A stretch of DNA of 32,000 nucleotides from Actinomycetes bacterium (GCA_021786195.1 JAJYNS010000106.1:1-32000), one strand, 5' to 3'. Positions 13,679 through 25,878 are shown, numbered from the stretch's first letter. Notes: a model not told the origin generated them from the sequence alone. Numbers and translations are program-made.

Positions 13679-15148
13679 TCATCCCCGCATCTCCGCCTCG
13701 TCGAAGGCGGCCTGGATGCCGAGCCGGATCCGCTCGTTCATCTCGTTGACCGCCGATCGTGCCACGCGCGGCCGCCCGCGAGCGTCCCTCGGGGCGAGCC
13801 CGGGGTCGATCGGCTCGCCCACGACGACCCTGACCCGCCCCGGCCTGGGGAAACGCGCGCCGCGGGGCATCGAGCGCTCCAGACCGGAGACCCCGACCGG
13901 GACGACCGGCACGCCGGTGCGCAGCGCGAGGTAGGCCGCGCCGGCCCGAAGGTCCCCCACGACCGGCCCGGACCTGCGGGTCCCCTCGGGGAAGACGACC
14001 AGCGGCTCCCCGGCTGCGAGCACCGCCTCGGCCCGGGCCAGCGCCTCCCGGTCGGCGGCGCCCCGGTGGACCGGGAAGGCGCCGAGGAGCTCTGCCAGCC
14101 TGCCTGCCGGCCGGACGCGCCAGACCTCCTCCTTCACGACGTAGCGAAGCCGCCGCCTCGTGACCCGGGCGACGACGAGCCAGTCGACGTTCGAGCGGTG
14201 CACGGGGGCGAGCACGTAGGCGCCGCGGCGTGGCAGCCGCTCTGCGCCGAGGACCGGGCCCGGCCACCACAGCCTGCTCGCGCCGACGGCGACCGCCCGG
14301 CACAGCGCGTAGAAGGCGAGCTCGGCTCGAGATGCCGGGCGGACCTCCTGCCCGGCCGGCGCCGGGTCCGCCGCCGGCGCGGGATCGACGTCCCTCGGGG
14401 GCTCCACTGCCGACGCCTCCGGCCGGGCTGACGGCCGAGCCGGTGCCTTGCCGAGCGCGACGAGCCGCCCCCACAGCTCTTCGACGACCTCGCCGACGCC
14501 CCGCCCGGTCGAGTCGACGACGACGGCGCCCTCTGCGACGACGAGCGGATCTGCGCCCCTCGAGCTGTCGAGCCGGTCCCTCAGCTCCATGGCCGCCCGC
14601 ACGGCCTCGACCGAGGCCGCGTCGGGCCCGGGGGCGCCTGCCCGCTCGCCCGCCCGCCGGGCGGCTCGCTCGTGCGCGTCGGCGGTGAGGTAGACCTTGA
14701 GGTCGGCTCCGGGCAGCACGACGCTGCCGATGTCCCGGCCCTCGACCACCGCCGAGCCGCGCGCCTCGACCCACTCTCGCTGGCGGCGCACGAGCTCGAC
14801 CCGTACCCCGGGGTGCGCGGCGACCAGCGACACGGCGCCGTTGACGTCGTCGCCCCGGATCGCCTCGGTCACGTCCTCGCCGTCGAGCAGCACCCGCTCA
14901 CCGACCTCCAGCCGCAGGGCTCGAGCCAGGCCCTCCAGCGCCGGGGCGTCGTCGAGGCCGATGCCGCGGCGCAACGCGGCGAGGGTGAGGGCGCGGTACA
15001 TCGCCCCGGTGTCGAGGCGCGCCACGCCGAGCCGGCGGGCGAGCTCGGCGGCGACGGTCGACTTGCCGGCGCCTCCTGGGCCGTCGATCGCGACGAGGGT
15101 CGTCCCAGCCTGCGCGGCCGCTCCCGGGACGGCGCTCGTCGAGGTCAC
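13679..15148 (-). CDS. Fused cytidylate kinase - 1-acylglycerol-3-phosphate acyltransferase
   Basis: One 489-residue frame holds two enzymes. Residues 18-232 are cytidylate kinase (CMP/dCMP phosphorylation): P-loop DGPGGAGKST at 22-31, DTGAMYR at 46-52, and VVEGRDIGSVV at 134-144. Residues about 272-485 are a PlsC-type acyltransferase of phosphatidic acid synthesis: the catalytic H-x4-D is H317-D322 in APVHRSNVDWL, and FPEGTRR at 386-392 binds the glycerophosphate. A Pro/Ala-rich linker (about 233-271) joins them. The frame is continuous with no stop, and both active sites are intact. In Clostridia cmk and plsC are often separate neighbours; a fused form is less usual. The GTG start overlaps the tyrA stop as GTGA. 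Confidence 0.92.
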   Translation of the reverse strand: MTSTSAVPGAAAQAGTTLVAIDGPGGAGKSTVAAELARRLGVARLDTGAMYRALTLAALRRGIGLDDAPALEGLARALRLEVGERVLLDGEDVTEAIRGDDVNGAVSLVAAHPGVRVELVRRQREWVEARGSAVVEGRDIGSVVLPGADLKVYLTADAHERAARRAGERAGAPGPDAASVEAVRAAMELRDRLDSSRGADPLVVAEGAVVVDSTGRGVGEVVEELWGRLVALGKAPARPSARPEASAVEPPRDVDPAPAADPAPAGQEVRPASRAELAFYALCRAVAVGASRLWWPGPVLGAERLPRRGAYVLAPVHRSNVDWLVVARVTRRRLRYVVKEEVWRVRPAGRLAELLGAFPVHRGAADREALARAEAVLAAGEPLVVFPEGTRRSGPVVGDLRAGAAYLALRTGVPVVPVGVSGLERSMPRGARFPRPGRVRVVVGEPIDPGLAPRDARGRPRVARSAVNEMNERIRLGIQAAFDEAEMRG

Positions 15149-16230
15149 GACAGCCGGGACAGCGCCGGCCGGAAGCCCCGGGCGCCGAGCACCGCCCGGG
15201 CACGCTCGGCGGCGTCCGCGTCGACGACGAGGACGAGGACCCCCCGGTCCCCTTCGGCCGAGTGGGCGATCTCGACGTCTCGGATGTTCACCCCAGCCTC
15301 GCCGAGCAGCGTGGTCACCTCGGCGAGGACGCCCGGGCGGTCCGGGACCGGGACGCGGCACTCGACGACGAGGTCGGGCCGCGGGTGGCGAGGGGGCAGG
15401 TTGCGGCGGGCCCGGCGAGCGCGCTCGAGCAGGGAGACGAGCGCTTCGCGGTCCTGCTGGACGAGGATCCGACGAGCCTCGTCCAGCCGCGCACGCAGGT
15501 CGTCGAGCGCGGCGAGGACGGCGTCGGCGTTGTCGCGGAAGATGTCCGGCCAGATCGCAGGGTCACCGGCCGCGACGCGGGTCATGTCACGGAAGCCGCC
15601 GGCCGCGAGCCGCAGGAGGACGGCGTGCTCCTCGGAGGCGTCGGCTGCGAGCGACATCAAGTTGGCCGCGGTCAGGTGCGGCAGGTGCGAGACGATCGCG
15701 ACCAGGGCGTCGTGGCGCTCCGGCGCGAGCTCGACGACGTCGGCGCCGAGCGAGGTCACCACGGCGCGGACCTTCCGGTAGGCGTCGGGGTCGGTTGCCG
15801 GGGTCGGGGTGAGCACCCAGGTCGCGCCGACGAACATGTCCGCGCTCGCGCCGTCGGGCCCCTCCTGCTCCGAGCCGGCCATGGGGTGCCCGCCGACGAA
15901 GCGCCGGTCGTCGACCGCAGCGACGACCTGGCTCTTGACGCCGCCCACGTCGGTCACGACGAGGCCGTCCTCGCCGCCTCGCGCCTTGAGCGCCGCCGTC
16001 GCGACCCCTGGGATCGCGGCGACCGGCGTCGCCACCACGACGAGGGAGACGTCCTCGTCGTCATCGTCGTCCGCCGCCTCCACGGCGCCGAGTTCGAGGG
16101 CTCGCCGGTAACGGGCAGGGTCAAGGTCCGAGCCGCTCACCCTCCAGCCCGAGGAGCGCAGCGCGAGGGCGACGGAGCTGCCGATCAGCCCCAGGCCGAC
16201 GACCTTCGCCCGGGGGCGGGACGACGTCAC
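15145..16230 (-). CDS. tyrA: Prephenate dehydrogenase with C-terminal ACT domain
   Basis: TyrA converts prephenate to 4-hydroxyphenylpyruvate with NAD in tyrosine synthesis. The 361-residue product starts with a Rossmann motif VVGLGLIGSSVALAL (about 10-24). Catalytic residues lie in GGHPMAGSEQEGP and the substrate-binding His in SHLPHLTAANL. The helical dimerisation domain (about 165-275) is followed by an ACT domain (about 285-358, VPVPDRPGVLAEVT), which usually binds tyrosine for feedback control. The GTG at 16230 overlaps the aroH stop as GTGA and is preferred to GTG 16239. Pairing with chorismate mutase (aroH) directly upstream makes the two consecutive steps chorismate to prephenate to hydroxyphenylpyruvate. 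Confidence 0.95.
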   Translation of the reverse strand: MTSSRPRAKVVGLGLIGSSVALALRSSGWRVSGSDLDPARYRRALELGAVEAADDDDDEDVSLVVVATPVAAIPGVATAALKARGGEDGLVVTDVGGVKSQVVAAVDDRRFVGGHPMAGSEQEGPDGASADMFVGATWVLTPTPATDPDAYRKVRAVVTSLGADVVELAPERHDALVAIVSHLPHLTAANLMSLAADASEEHAVLLRLAAGGFRDMTRVAAGDPAIWPDIFRDNADAVLAALDDLRARLDEARRILVQQDREALVSLLERARRARRNLPPRHPRPDLVVECRVPVPDRPGVLAEVTTLLGEAGVNIRDVEIAHSAEGDRGVLVLVVDADAAERARAVLGARGFRPALSRLS

Positions 16231-16607
16231 CGCAGCCACTGGCCTTCGAGGTCTCTGCGCAGCGCGCTCGCCCCCTCGAGGTAGACGTGGCGCAGCTCGT
16301 CGCGCGAGCGGCTGCTGTAGCAGTGCACCAGCGCGCGTATGCAGCGCGGGAGGGCGCCCTCGACAGGGGCCTCAAGGGCGCCGAGGAGGGCCACGTCGTC
16401 GAGCCCGAGGGCTCGTGCCGCGGTGGCGGGGAACGCCGAGACGATGTCGGGGGTGACGGTGAAGATGATGCTGACGAGATCTTGGCGCTCGACGCCGTTC
16501 ACGCTGAGCATCTCGCGCACGAGCGCCTGCGTGCGGGTGAAGACCTGCTCCGCGCTGTCATGGTCGACCGTCGTCGCGCCGCGTATCGCCCGCAGCATCC
16601 CCTCCAT
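16227..16607 (-). CDS. aroH: Chorismate mutase, AroH class
   Basis: AroH rearranges chorismate to prephenate. At 126 residues it has the length and pattern of the monofunctional Bacillus-type enzyme. It starts MLRAIRGATTVDHDSAEQVF with the active-site Arg (about residue 9). Further catalytic features are VSIIFTVTPDIVSAFPA in the middle and RCIRALVHCY with the Arg about residue 88-91. A C-terminal LEGASALRRDL follows. This alpha/beta-barrel type is less common in actinobacteria than the helical AroQ type. The start lies inside the 3' end of rluB (50-bp overlap), and the stop overlaps tyrA. Confidence 0.94.
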   Translation of the reverse strand: MEGMLRAIRGATTVDHDSAEQVFTRTQALVREMLSVNGVERQDLVSIIFTVTPDIVSAFPATAARALGLDDVALLGALEAPVEGALPRCIRALVHCYSSRSRDELRHVYLEGASALRRDLEGQWLR

Positions 16608-17370
16608 GGCCCGGCAGCCTACCGGCGGCGACCGCCGGCATCCCCTGGCTCGAGGCGGCTCGCGCCAGGGCGAGCACCTCGGCCGGGCGCAGCCTCCGCC
16701 ACTGCCCCGGGGCGAGGCCGGGATCGGAGAGCGGCCCGATCCTCGTGCGCACGAGCCGGACCACCGGGTGGCCCACGGCCTCGCACATCCGCCGAACCTG
16801 CCGGTAGCGCCCCTCGTGGACCACGATCCTCACGAGGCCGGGCGCGACCCGGCTCGCCCTCGCCGGAGCGGTGAGGACGCCCGGCTCGATCTCGACGCCC
16901 TCCCGGAGCGACCGCAGCGCCCCCGGCGACGGGTCGCCCTCGAGCTGCGCCAGGTACTCCTTCTCGACGCCATGGCTCGGGTGCGCCAGCGCCTGAGCGA
17001 GCTGCCCGTCGTTGGTGAGGACGAGCAGGCCCTCGGTCGCGACGTCCAGCCGGCCGACGGGGAAGACCCGAGGCGCTCTCGGCACGAGGTCGACGACCGT
17101 CGGCCTCCCCCTCGGGTCCCGAGCCGTCGTGACCACGCCGGCGGGCTTGTTGAGCAGGTAGTGGACCAGGCCCGGGAGGACGCCGACCGGTCGGCCGTCC
17201 ACCTCGACGAGATCGCGCTCGACGTCGACCCGCCGACCGAGGACGGCCACCTGGCCGTTGACGCGCACCCGACCGGCCGCGACGAGCTGCTCGCAGGCGC
17301 GACGCGATCCGAGCCCGACGCGCGCGAGGACCTTCTGGACGCGCTCGCCTCCCGGGGGGGGCTGCGCCAT
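16558..17370 (-). CDS. rluB: 23S rRNA pseudouridine synthase RluB/RsuA family
   Basis: The 270-residue protein has an N-terminal S4 RNA-binding domain (about 10-58, VQKVLARVGLGSRRACEQL) and a catalytic domain. The catalytic Asp lies in the family motif GRLDVATEGLLVLTNDG (about residue 103), and the family KEY motif and RRMCEAVGHPVVRLVR follow. It probably isomerises one uridine of 23S rRNA (RluB type), as in Mycobacterium where the gene also follows scpAB. The C-terminal 30 residues after ALARAASS are Gly/Asp-rich and overlap aroH, so they may have little function. ATG 17370 follows the scpB stop by two bases. Confidence 0.93.
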   Translation of the reverse strand: MAQPPPGGERVQKVLARVGLGSRRACEQLVAAGRVRVNGQVAVLGRRVDVERDLVEVDGRPVGVLPGLVHYLLNKPAGVVTTARDPRGRPTVVDLVPRAPRVFPVGRLDVATEGLLVLTNDGQLAQALAHPSHGVEKEYLAQLEGDPSPGALRSLREGVEIEPGVLTAPARASRVAPGLVRIVVHEGRYRQVRRMCEAVGHPVVRLVRTRIGPLSDPGLAPGQWRRLRPAEVLALARAASSQGMPAVAAGRLPGHGGDAAGDTRRDDGRP

Positions 17371-17372
17371 CG

Positions 17373-17960
17373 TCACTCCTCGCCGCGCAGGCGCAGCACG
17401 TGCTCGAGCTCCTCGACCGCCGCCGAGTCCGGGACGAACTGGCCGAGCGGCGGCAGGTCGGCCACGCTGTCGAGCCCGAGGCGCTCGAGGAACAGCGCCG
17501 TCGTCCCGAACAGCACGGCTTGGCCCGGCCCCTGGTCGCGCCCGACGGGCTCGACGTAGCCACGGCCGGCGAGCAGGCGCACGACGCCCTCCGAGCTCAC
17601 CCCTCGGATCGCGGCGATCTGGGCTCGGGAGATCGGCTGCTTGTAGGCGATGATCGCGAGCGTCTCCATCGCGGCCGGCGAGAGCCGCTGCGGCGAGTCG
17701 TCGAGCACGAAGCGCTCGACGTAGCCCTGGTAGGCGGGATGGCTCTGGAGCCGGTAGCCGCCGGCGACGCGCACGATCTCGAAGCCCCGCTCCTCCTCCT
17801 CGTACGCCGCCGCCAGGGCGGCGCAGAGCTGCTCGACCTGCTCGACGGGCAGCTCGAGCAGCTCCGCGAGCATCCTCGGCGGCACGGGCTCGGTCGCGAC
17901 GACGAGCACCGCCTCGACGGCGCCCGCCAGGGCGCGCCACTCCGCCGGCAGCGGGCTCAA
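17373..17960 (-). CDS. scpB: Segregation and condensation protein B
   Basis: ScpB is the winged-helix (kite) partner that binds ScpA in the SMC condensin complex. The 195-residue protein shows the family pattern: AVEAVLVVATEPVPPRMLAE (about 13-32), FEIVRVAGGYRLQSHP, and RLSPAAMETLAIIAYKQP with ISRAQIAAIRGVSS and LFGTTALFLERLGL. The start is TTG at 17960, which overlaps the scpA stop as TTGA; this rare start codon is supported by the coupling and by the lack of a better one nearby. The coding frame runs without gap into rluB. Confidence 0.95.
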   Translation of the reverse strand: MSPLPAEWRALAGAVEAVLVVATEPVPPRMLAELLELPVEQVEQLCAALAAAYEEEERGFEIVRVAGGYRLQSHPAYQGYVERFVLDDSPQRLSPAAMETLAIIAYKQPISRAQIAAIRGVSSEGVVRLLAGRGYVEPVGRDQGPGQAVLFGTTALFLERLGLDSVADLPPLGQFVPDSAAVEELEHVLRLRGEE

Positions 17961-18709
17961 CTTCCGGCCTGGAGCGCCGCCGAGGGGGCTTTCCAGGTCA
18001 CGGTGAGGTCGCCGAAGGTGCTGAGCTGCTCGAGCTCGACGAGCTCGCGCTTGTACAGCTCGAGCAGCGCGAGGAACGACGCGACCAGGTGAGCCGGGCT
18101 CGCCGAGGTCGTCAACGCCCGGAAGGTCACCGGGCCCCGCCCGGGCAGGGTGGCGACGAGCTCGTCGATCGCGTCCTGCACGCTCACCTCCTCGTCCGGG
18201 AGGTGCTCCGTCGGCACCCGCGGCGCCGGCCGGGCCGCGAGGGCCCGGCACGCCGCGGCGAGGAGGTCCTCGGGCGTCACACCGGCGAGGAGGTCCGGCG
18301 CACAGCGCTCGAAGCGCTCGTCCGGCCCGGCGCGCCGCGCCGTCGACCGCGACGCGGCGCGCTCGAGCCTCGAGAGGGCTTGCGCGGCCCCCTGGAAGGT
18401 CCGCGCCTCGACCAGCCTCGCGAGCAGGTAGTCCCTCGCCTCGAGCAGCGCCAGCTCCTCCTCGAGCTCGACGTCGTCGCGGCCAGGGAGCAGCCTCCGG
18501 CACTTGAGCTCGAGCAGGGTCGCGGCGATGACGAGGAACTCCGTCGCCACCTCGAGGTCGATCGCGCCGAGGCGGCGCGTCTCGGCGACGAAGGCGTCGA
18601 CGATCTCGGAGATCCTGACCTCCCAGACGTCGACCTCCTGCGCCGCGATCAGGCGCAGGAGCAGGTCGAAGGGCCCCTCGTAGACCTCGGTGCGAACCTC
18701 GTAGCCCAC
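17957..18709 (-). CDS. scpA: Segregation and condensation protein A (kleisin)
   Basis: ScpA is the kleisin that bridges SMC heads. The 250-residue product has the family start YEGPFDLLLRLIAAQEVDVWEV (about residues 9-30 in part), then the helical neck-binding part with ATEFLVIAATLLELKCRRLL. An acidic and variable middle (about 85-160) follows, then a C-terminal winged helix (about 185-240, VTFRALTTSASPAHLVASFLALLELYK). GTG 18709 has TAGCCT seven bases upstream and no Shine-Dalgarno sequence. It heads the eight-gene operon that ends with aroA and is divergent from trpS. No parA gene is next to it, unlike Mycobacterium. Confidence 0.95.
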   Translation of the reverse strand: MGYEVRTEVYEGPFDLLLRLIAAQEVDVWEVRISEIVDAFVAETRRLGAIDLEVATEFLVIAATLLELKCRRLLPGRDDVELEEELALLEARDYLLARLVEARTFQGAAQALSRLERAASRSTARRAGPDERFERCAPDLLAGVTPEDLLAAACRALAARPAPRVPTEHLPDEEVSVQDAIDELVATLPGRGPVTFRALTTSASPAHLVASFLALLELYKRELVELEQLSTFGDLTVTWKAPSAALQAGS

Positions 18710-18716
18710 CGGGCCG

Positions 18717-18722
18717 AGGCTA
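18717..18722 (-). promoter_or_regulatory. -10 box, leaderless start of the scpA operon
   Basis: TAGCCT on the minus strand lies seven bases before GTG 18709. It would drive the eight-gene unit down to 11498. Confidence 0.5.
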
Positions 18723-18772
18723 GCTTTCCCCGGGGCGGCCTTCCGGGGCGAAGCCCGGGCGGCGCCGCTCAC

Positions 18773-18778
18773 TATCCT
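18773..18778 (+). promoter_or_regulatory. -10 box, leaderless start of trpS
   Basis: TATCCT lies six bases before ATG 18785. It is the best match to a TATAAT-like box in the 75-bp gap shared with scpA. Confidence 0.55.
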
Positions 18779-18784
18779 GGGGCG

Positions 18785-19762
18785 ATGCCGCGGGTGTTCT
18801 CGGGAATCCAGCCCTCGGGGTCCTTGCACGTCGGCAACTACCTCGGTGCCGTGCGCCAGTGGGCGAGGACCCAGCACCAAGACGCCCTCTACTGCGTCGT
18901 CGACCTCCACGCGCTCACCCTCGACATCGACCCGGCCGACCTTCGCAGGAGGACGATCGACACCGCGATCGGGCTGATCGCCTCGGGGCTGGACCCCGAC
19001 GTCTGCACCTTGTTCCTCCAGAGCCACGTCCCGGAGCACACGGAGCTGTCCTGGCTGCTCGAGTGCACCGCCTCCTACGGCGAGCTGAGGCGGATGACCC
19101 AGTTCAAGGAGAAGGGTGCCGGCCAGGAGTCGGTGCGTGCCTCGCTGCTCACCTACCCCGTCCTGATGGCGGCGGACATCCTCCTCTACGACACGAGCCT
19201 CGTCCCCGTCGGCGACGACCAGCGCCAGCACCTGGAGCTGGCCCGTGACCTCGCCATCCGGTTCAACGGCCGCTACGGCGAGACCTTCGTCGTGCCCGAG
19301 GCGCAGGTCCCCGCCGTCGGCTCGAGGGTGATGGACCTGCAAGAGCCGGGGAGGAAGATGTCGAAGTCGGCCGGCTCCGACCTCGGCAGGATCTCGATCA
19401 CCGACCCGCCGGAGGAGATCTCGAGGAAGGTCCGCCGGGCGGTGACGGACACCGAGGGCACCGTCCGCTACGACCCGGCCGACAAGCCGGGGGTCTCCAA
19501 CCTGCTCGAGCTGCTCGCGGCCGTCTCCGGCGAGCGGCCCGAGGTCCTCGCGCGCCGCTACACGACCTACTCGGCGCTGAAGAAGGACGTCGCGGACGGC
19601 CTCGTCGAGCTGCTCGCGCCGCTTCGAGCCCGGGTCCGGGAGCTCTCGAGGGACCCCGGGGAGGTCGCGGCGATCCTGGAGAAGGGGGCCGCCCGGGCCC
19701 GGGCGCTGGCCGAGCCGACCCTCTCGAGAGCCAGGGCCGCCGTCGGCCTCACTCCCCGCTGA
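18785..19762 (+). CDS. trpS: Tryptophanyl-tRNA synthetase
   Basis: TrpRS charges tRNA-Trp. This class I synthetase of 325 residues starts with FSGIQPSGSLHVGNYLGA, where HVGN (15-18) is the HIGH signature. KMSKS is intact at 191-195. Tryptophan-binding and dimer motifs such as LLTYPVLMAADILLY (about 121-135) and VGDDQRQHLELARD are present. Length is normal for a bacterial TrpRS. It is a single-gene unit between the divergent scpA operon and the convergent site-2 protease gene. ATG 18785 is supported by its leaderless -10 box. Confidence 0.97.
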   Translation: MPRVFSGIQPSGSLHVGNYLGAVRQWARTQHQDALYCVVDLHALTLDIDPADLRRRTIDTAIGLIASGLDPDVCTLFLQSHVPEHTELSWLLECTASYGELRRMTQFKEKGAGQESVRASLLTYPVLMAADILLYDTSLVPVGDDQRQHLELARDLAIRFNGRYGETFVVPEAQVPAVGSRVMDLQEPGRKMSKSAGSDLGRISITDPPEEISRKVRRAVTDTEGTVRYDPADKPGVSNLLELLAAVSGERPEVLARRYTTYSALKKDVADGLVELLAPLRARVRELSRDPGEVAAILEKGAARARALAEPTLSRARAAVGLTPR

Positions 19763-19780
19763 GCGGGCGCCGGCGCCCGC
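19763..19780. terminator. GC palindrome between trpS and the site-2 protease gene
   Basis: GCGGGCG and CGCCCGC (19763-19769 and 19774-19780) form a 7-bp stem with CCGG loop immediately after the trpS stop. There is no T-tract. As a symmetric hairpin between convergent genes it may terminate both. Confidence 0.4.
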
Positions 19781-19810
19781 GGCCGCTGCTCGCCGCGTGC
19801 CCGGGCGGGC

Positions 19811-20569
19811 TCAGGGATAGGAGAAGCGCGGGAAGACCAGGTCCTCCCACCAGCCGATCGCGTGGTTGAAGATGGTGTCGAGGACGCCGGGGGCGAGGAA
19901 CACGACCGCGATGACGAGGACCATCGCCGCCGGCCTGATGCGGTAGTAGGCGGGGAGGGCGGAGGCCGGGAGCAGCCGCTCGACGACCGAGGCGCCGTCG
20001 AGCGGGGGGATCGGGATGAGGTTGAAGGCGGCGATGACGACGTTGATGTAGCCGACGAAGAAGACGATCTCCCAGCCGAGCGGCCACTGGTTGATCGACG
20101 TGGCGAAGTACATCTGCGGCGTCACCGCGGCATGGATGACCGCCCCCGCGGCGGCTGCGATCAGCAGGTTCGTCGCCGGCCCGGCCAGCCCGACGAGGAC
20201 GGCCTGGTTGCGCGGGTGCCGGAGCCGCCCGATGTTCACCGGCACCGGCTTCGCCCAGCCGAAGGCCGAGCCGGTCGTCACGATCAGGAGGATGGGCAGC
20301 AGCACCGAGCCGATCGGGTCGATGTGCCGCAGCGGGTTGAGCGACAGCCGCCCGGCGCGCTTTGCCGTGTCGTCGCCGCACCAGTACGCGACGACGCCAT
20401 GGGCGATCTCGTGCAGGATGATCGTCGGGATGAGCACGAGGAAGACGATCACGCTCTCCCGGCTCACCAGGTGGTGGCGGGTCGCCTCATAGGCGATGCC
20501 TACGAGGATCGCCGTCCCGGCAACGAGCCAGGGCCCGTAGTGGTGGAACGACGAGCGGCGCGCGCTCAT
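19811..20569 (-). CDS. Site-2 protease family (M50) membrane metalloprotease
   Basis: The 252-residue protein has about five membrane segments. The zinc site HEIAHG lies at 53-58 (His53, Glu54, His57), and the third ligand Asp191 lies in NLIPIPPLDG inside a later segment. This is the SpoIVFB/Rv-type small site-2 protease without PDZ domain, which cleaves membrane-bound substrates; the substrate is unknown. The His-rich N-terminus is cytoplasmic. The gene lies 36 bp after the DksA/TraR gene on the same strand and may be read with it. No clear -10 box or Shine-Dalgarno sequence is seen at ATG 20569, apart from GAGGA about 16 nt upstream. Confidence 0.93.
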   Translation of the reverse strand: MSARRSSFHHYGPWLVAGTAILVGIAYEATRHHLVSRESVIVFLVLIPTIILHEIAHGVVAYWCGDDTAKRAGRLSLNPLRHIDPIGSVLLPILLIVTTGSAFGWAKPVPVNIGRLRHPRNQAVLVGLAGPATNLLIAAAAGAVIHAAVTPQMYFATSINQWPLGWEIVFFVGYINVVIAAFNLIPIPPLDGASVVERLLPASALPAYYRIRPAAMVLVIAVVFLAPGVLDTIFNHAIGWWEDLVFPRFSYP

Positions 20570-20605
20570 CCGGGCCGGCTTGTCCTCAGCGTCGGCACTC
20601 GTCGA

Positions 20606-20962
20606 TCAGCGGTGCTGAGTGGCGCAGTCGATACAGGTCGTCACCGTCGGCTTCGCCTCGAGCCGAGCCGGCGCGATGGGCTTGCCGCACTTTTGGCAGA
20701 TGCCGTAGGTGCCGTGCTCTAGGCGGGCCAGCGCACGCTCGACCTCGCCGAGCGCGTTGCGCAGCTCGGCGACGAGCGTCTCGACCTCGCCTCGCTCCGC
20801 GGTGACCTGGCTCGAGTCGGCGAAGTTCGAGTCGTAGGAGAGACCGGCCCCCCCGGCTGCGAACCCCAGCTCGGCAAGCTGGTGCTCGAGCGAGGCGCGC
20901 TCCTCTTCGAGCAGGGCGCGGTAGTCGACTGACGGGGCGTCCGTCTGCTGGTCGTTGGCCAC
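20606..20962 (-). CDS. DksA/TraR C4-type zinc finger protein
   Basis: The 118-residue protein has an N-terminal helical coiled region (about 12-82) and a C-terminal zinc finger with C89-x2-C92 (GICQKCG) and C110-x2-C113 (CIDC). DksA family members bind the RNA polymerase secondary channel; many actinobacterial members of this size, such as CarD-unrelated RsgA/DksA-like proteins, have unknown targets. The coiled-coil tip lacks the DxxDxA motif I would expect for full DksA activity, so ppGpp synergy is doubtful. GTG 20962 has TAGGCT six bases upstream, and that box overlaps the stop of the Nudix gene. Confidence 0.88.
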   Translation of the reverse strand: MANDQQTDAPSVDYRALLEEERASLEHQLAELGFAAGGAGLSYDSNFADSSQVTAERGEVETLVAELRNALGEVERALARLEHGTYGICQKCGKPIAPARLEAKPTVTTCIDCATQHR

Positions 20963-20971
20963 GCGCGCAGC

Positions 20972-24993
<4,022 letters not shown>

Positions 24994-25006
24994 GCCGCCG
25001 GGCCGA

Positions 25007-25846
25007 TCAGTGGTCGGAGAGCCCGAACTTGCCCCGCAGGACGGCGTGGAAGTCCTGCGCGCCGAGCCGGACGACCCGTGCCGGGTGCCGCCCGGCGGCG
25101 ACCTCGACCGGCACGTCGGGCGTGAGCGGCACCACCGTCGAGCCGTCGACCGACAGCACGCCGACGCGCCCGTCGACCAGCGCGACCGTGACGGTCTCGC
25201 TCGGGTCGAGGACGAGCGAACGGTCGAAGAGCATGTGGGGCGAGATGGGGGTGACCACCATCGCCCCCAGCCGAGGCGAGATGATCGGCCCGCGTGCCGA
25301 GAAGTTGTAGGCGGTCGAGCCGGTCGGGGTCGCGACGATCACGCCGTCGGCGGCGTAGGTGAGGAAAGGGCGCCCAGCGATCGAGACGGCGACGCGGATC
25401 GTCCGCCCCGGCGCGTTCCGCTCGACGACGGCCTCGTTGAGGGCAACGTAGCGCCGTACCTCGCCCCCGGGCTCGGCCAGGGTCACGTCGAGCGTCAGCC
25501 GGTCCTCCACCTCGAACTCGCCGGAGACCAGGCGCTCGAAGGCCCGCTCGACGCTCTTCGGCTCGACCTGGGTGAGGTAGCCGAGGTTCCCCGTGTTGAC
25601 GCCGAGGACAGGCGTCCGGCTCTCGAGCACGAGCTGGACCGTGCGCAGCATCGTGCCGTCGCCGCCGAGGCTGACGGCGAAGCGGAGCGGCGCGGCCTGC
25701 AGCCCCGAGCGGCCGTCGCCGTCGTCGACGAGCACCTCGAAGCCCCTCGCCTGCCACCAGCGGCGGGCGCGCTCGGCGAGCTCCTTCGCCGCGGCCAGCG
25801 TCGGGTTGACCACGAGGGCAACCCGGTCGGGCGCTAAGCCTGCCAC
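25007..25846 (-). CDS. nadK: NAD kinase
   Basis: NadK phosphorylates NAD to NADP. The 279-residue protein has the catalytic GGDGTMLRTV (61-70), the NAD-binding ALNEAVVERN, and the TPTGSTAYNFSARGPIISP signature of the C-terminal beta domain. GTG 25846 was chosen because GAGGA lies about 8 nt upstream and a GC hairpin lies just before it. An in-frame GTG at 25888 is possible but would put the hairpin inside the gene. Its stop is 13 bp before the recN start, so both are read together. Confidence 0.96.
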   Translation of the reverse strand: MAGLAPDRVALVVNPTLAAAKELAERARRWWQARGFEVLVDDGDGRSGLQAAPLRFAVSLGGDGTMLRTVQLVLESRTPVLGVNTGNLGYLTQVEPKSVERAFERLVSGEFEVEDRLTLDVTLAEPGGEVRRYVALNEAVVERNAPGRTIRVAVSIAGRPFLTYAADGVIVATPTGSTAYNFSARGPIISPRLGAMVVTPISPHMLFDRSLVLDPSETVTVALVDGRVGVLSVDGSTVVPLTPDVPVEVAAGRHPARVVRLGAQDFHAVLRGKFGLSDH

Positions 25847-25854
25847 GACGTCAT

Positions 25855-25878
25855 CCTCGCGGGCGCAGCCCCGCGAGG
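25855..25878 (-). terminator. 9-bp GC hairpin before nadK
   Basis: CCTCGCGGG and CCCGCGAGG form a perfect 9-bp stem with a 6-nt loop in the 48-bp gap between the phasin/H1-like gene and nadK. No T-tract follows. It may be a weak terminator or an attenuating structure. A second GC palindrome (25907-25920) lies in the end of the upstream gene. Confidence 0.4.
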
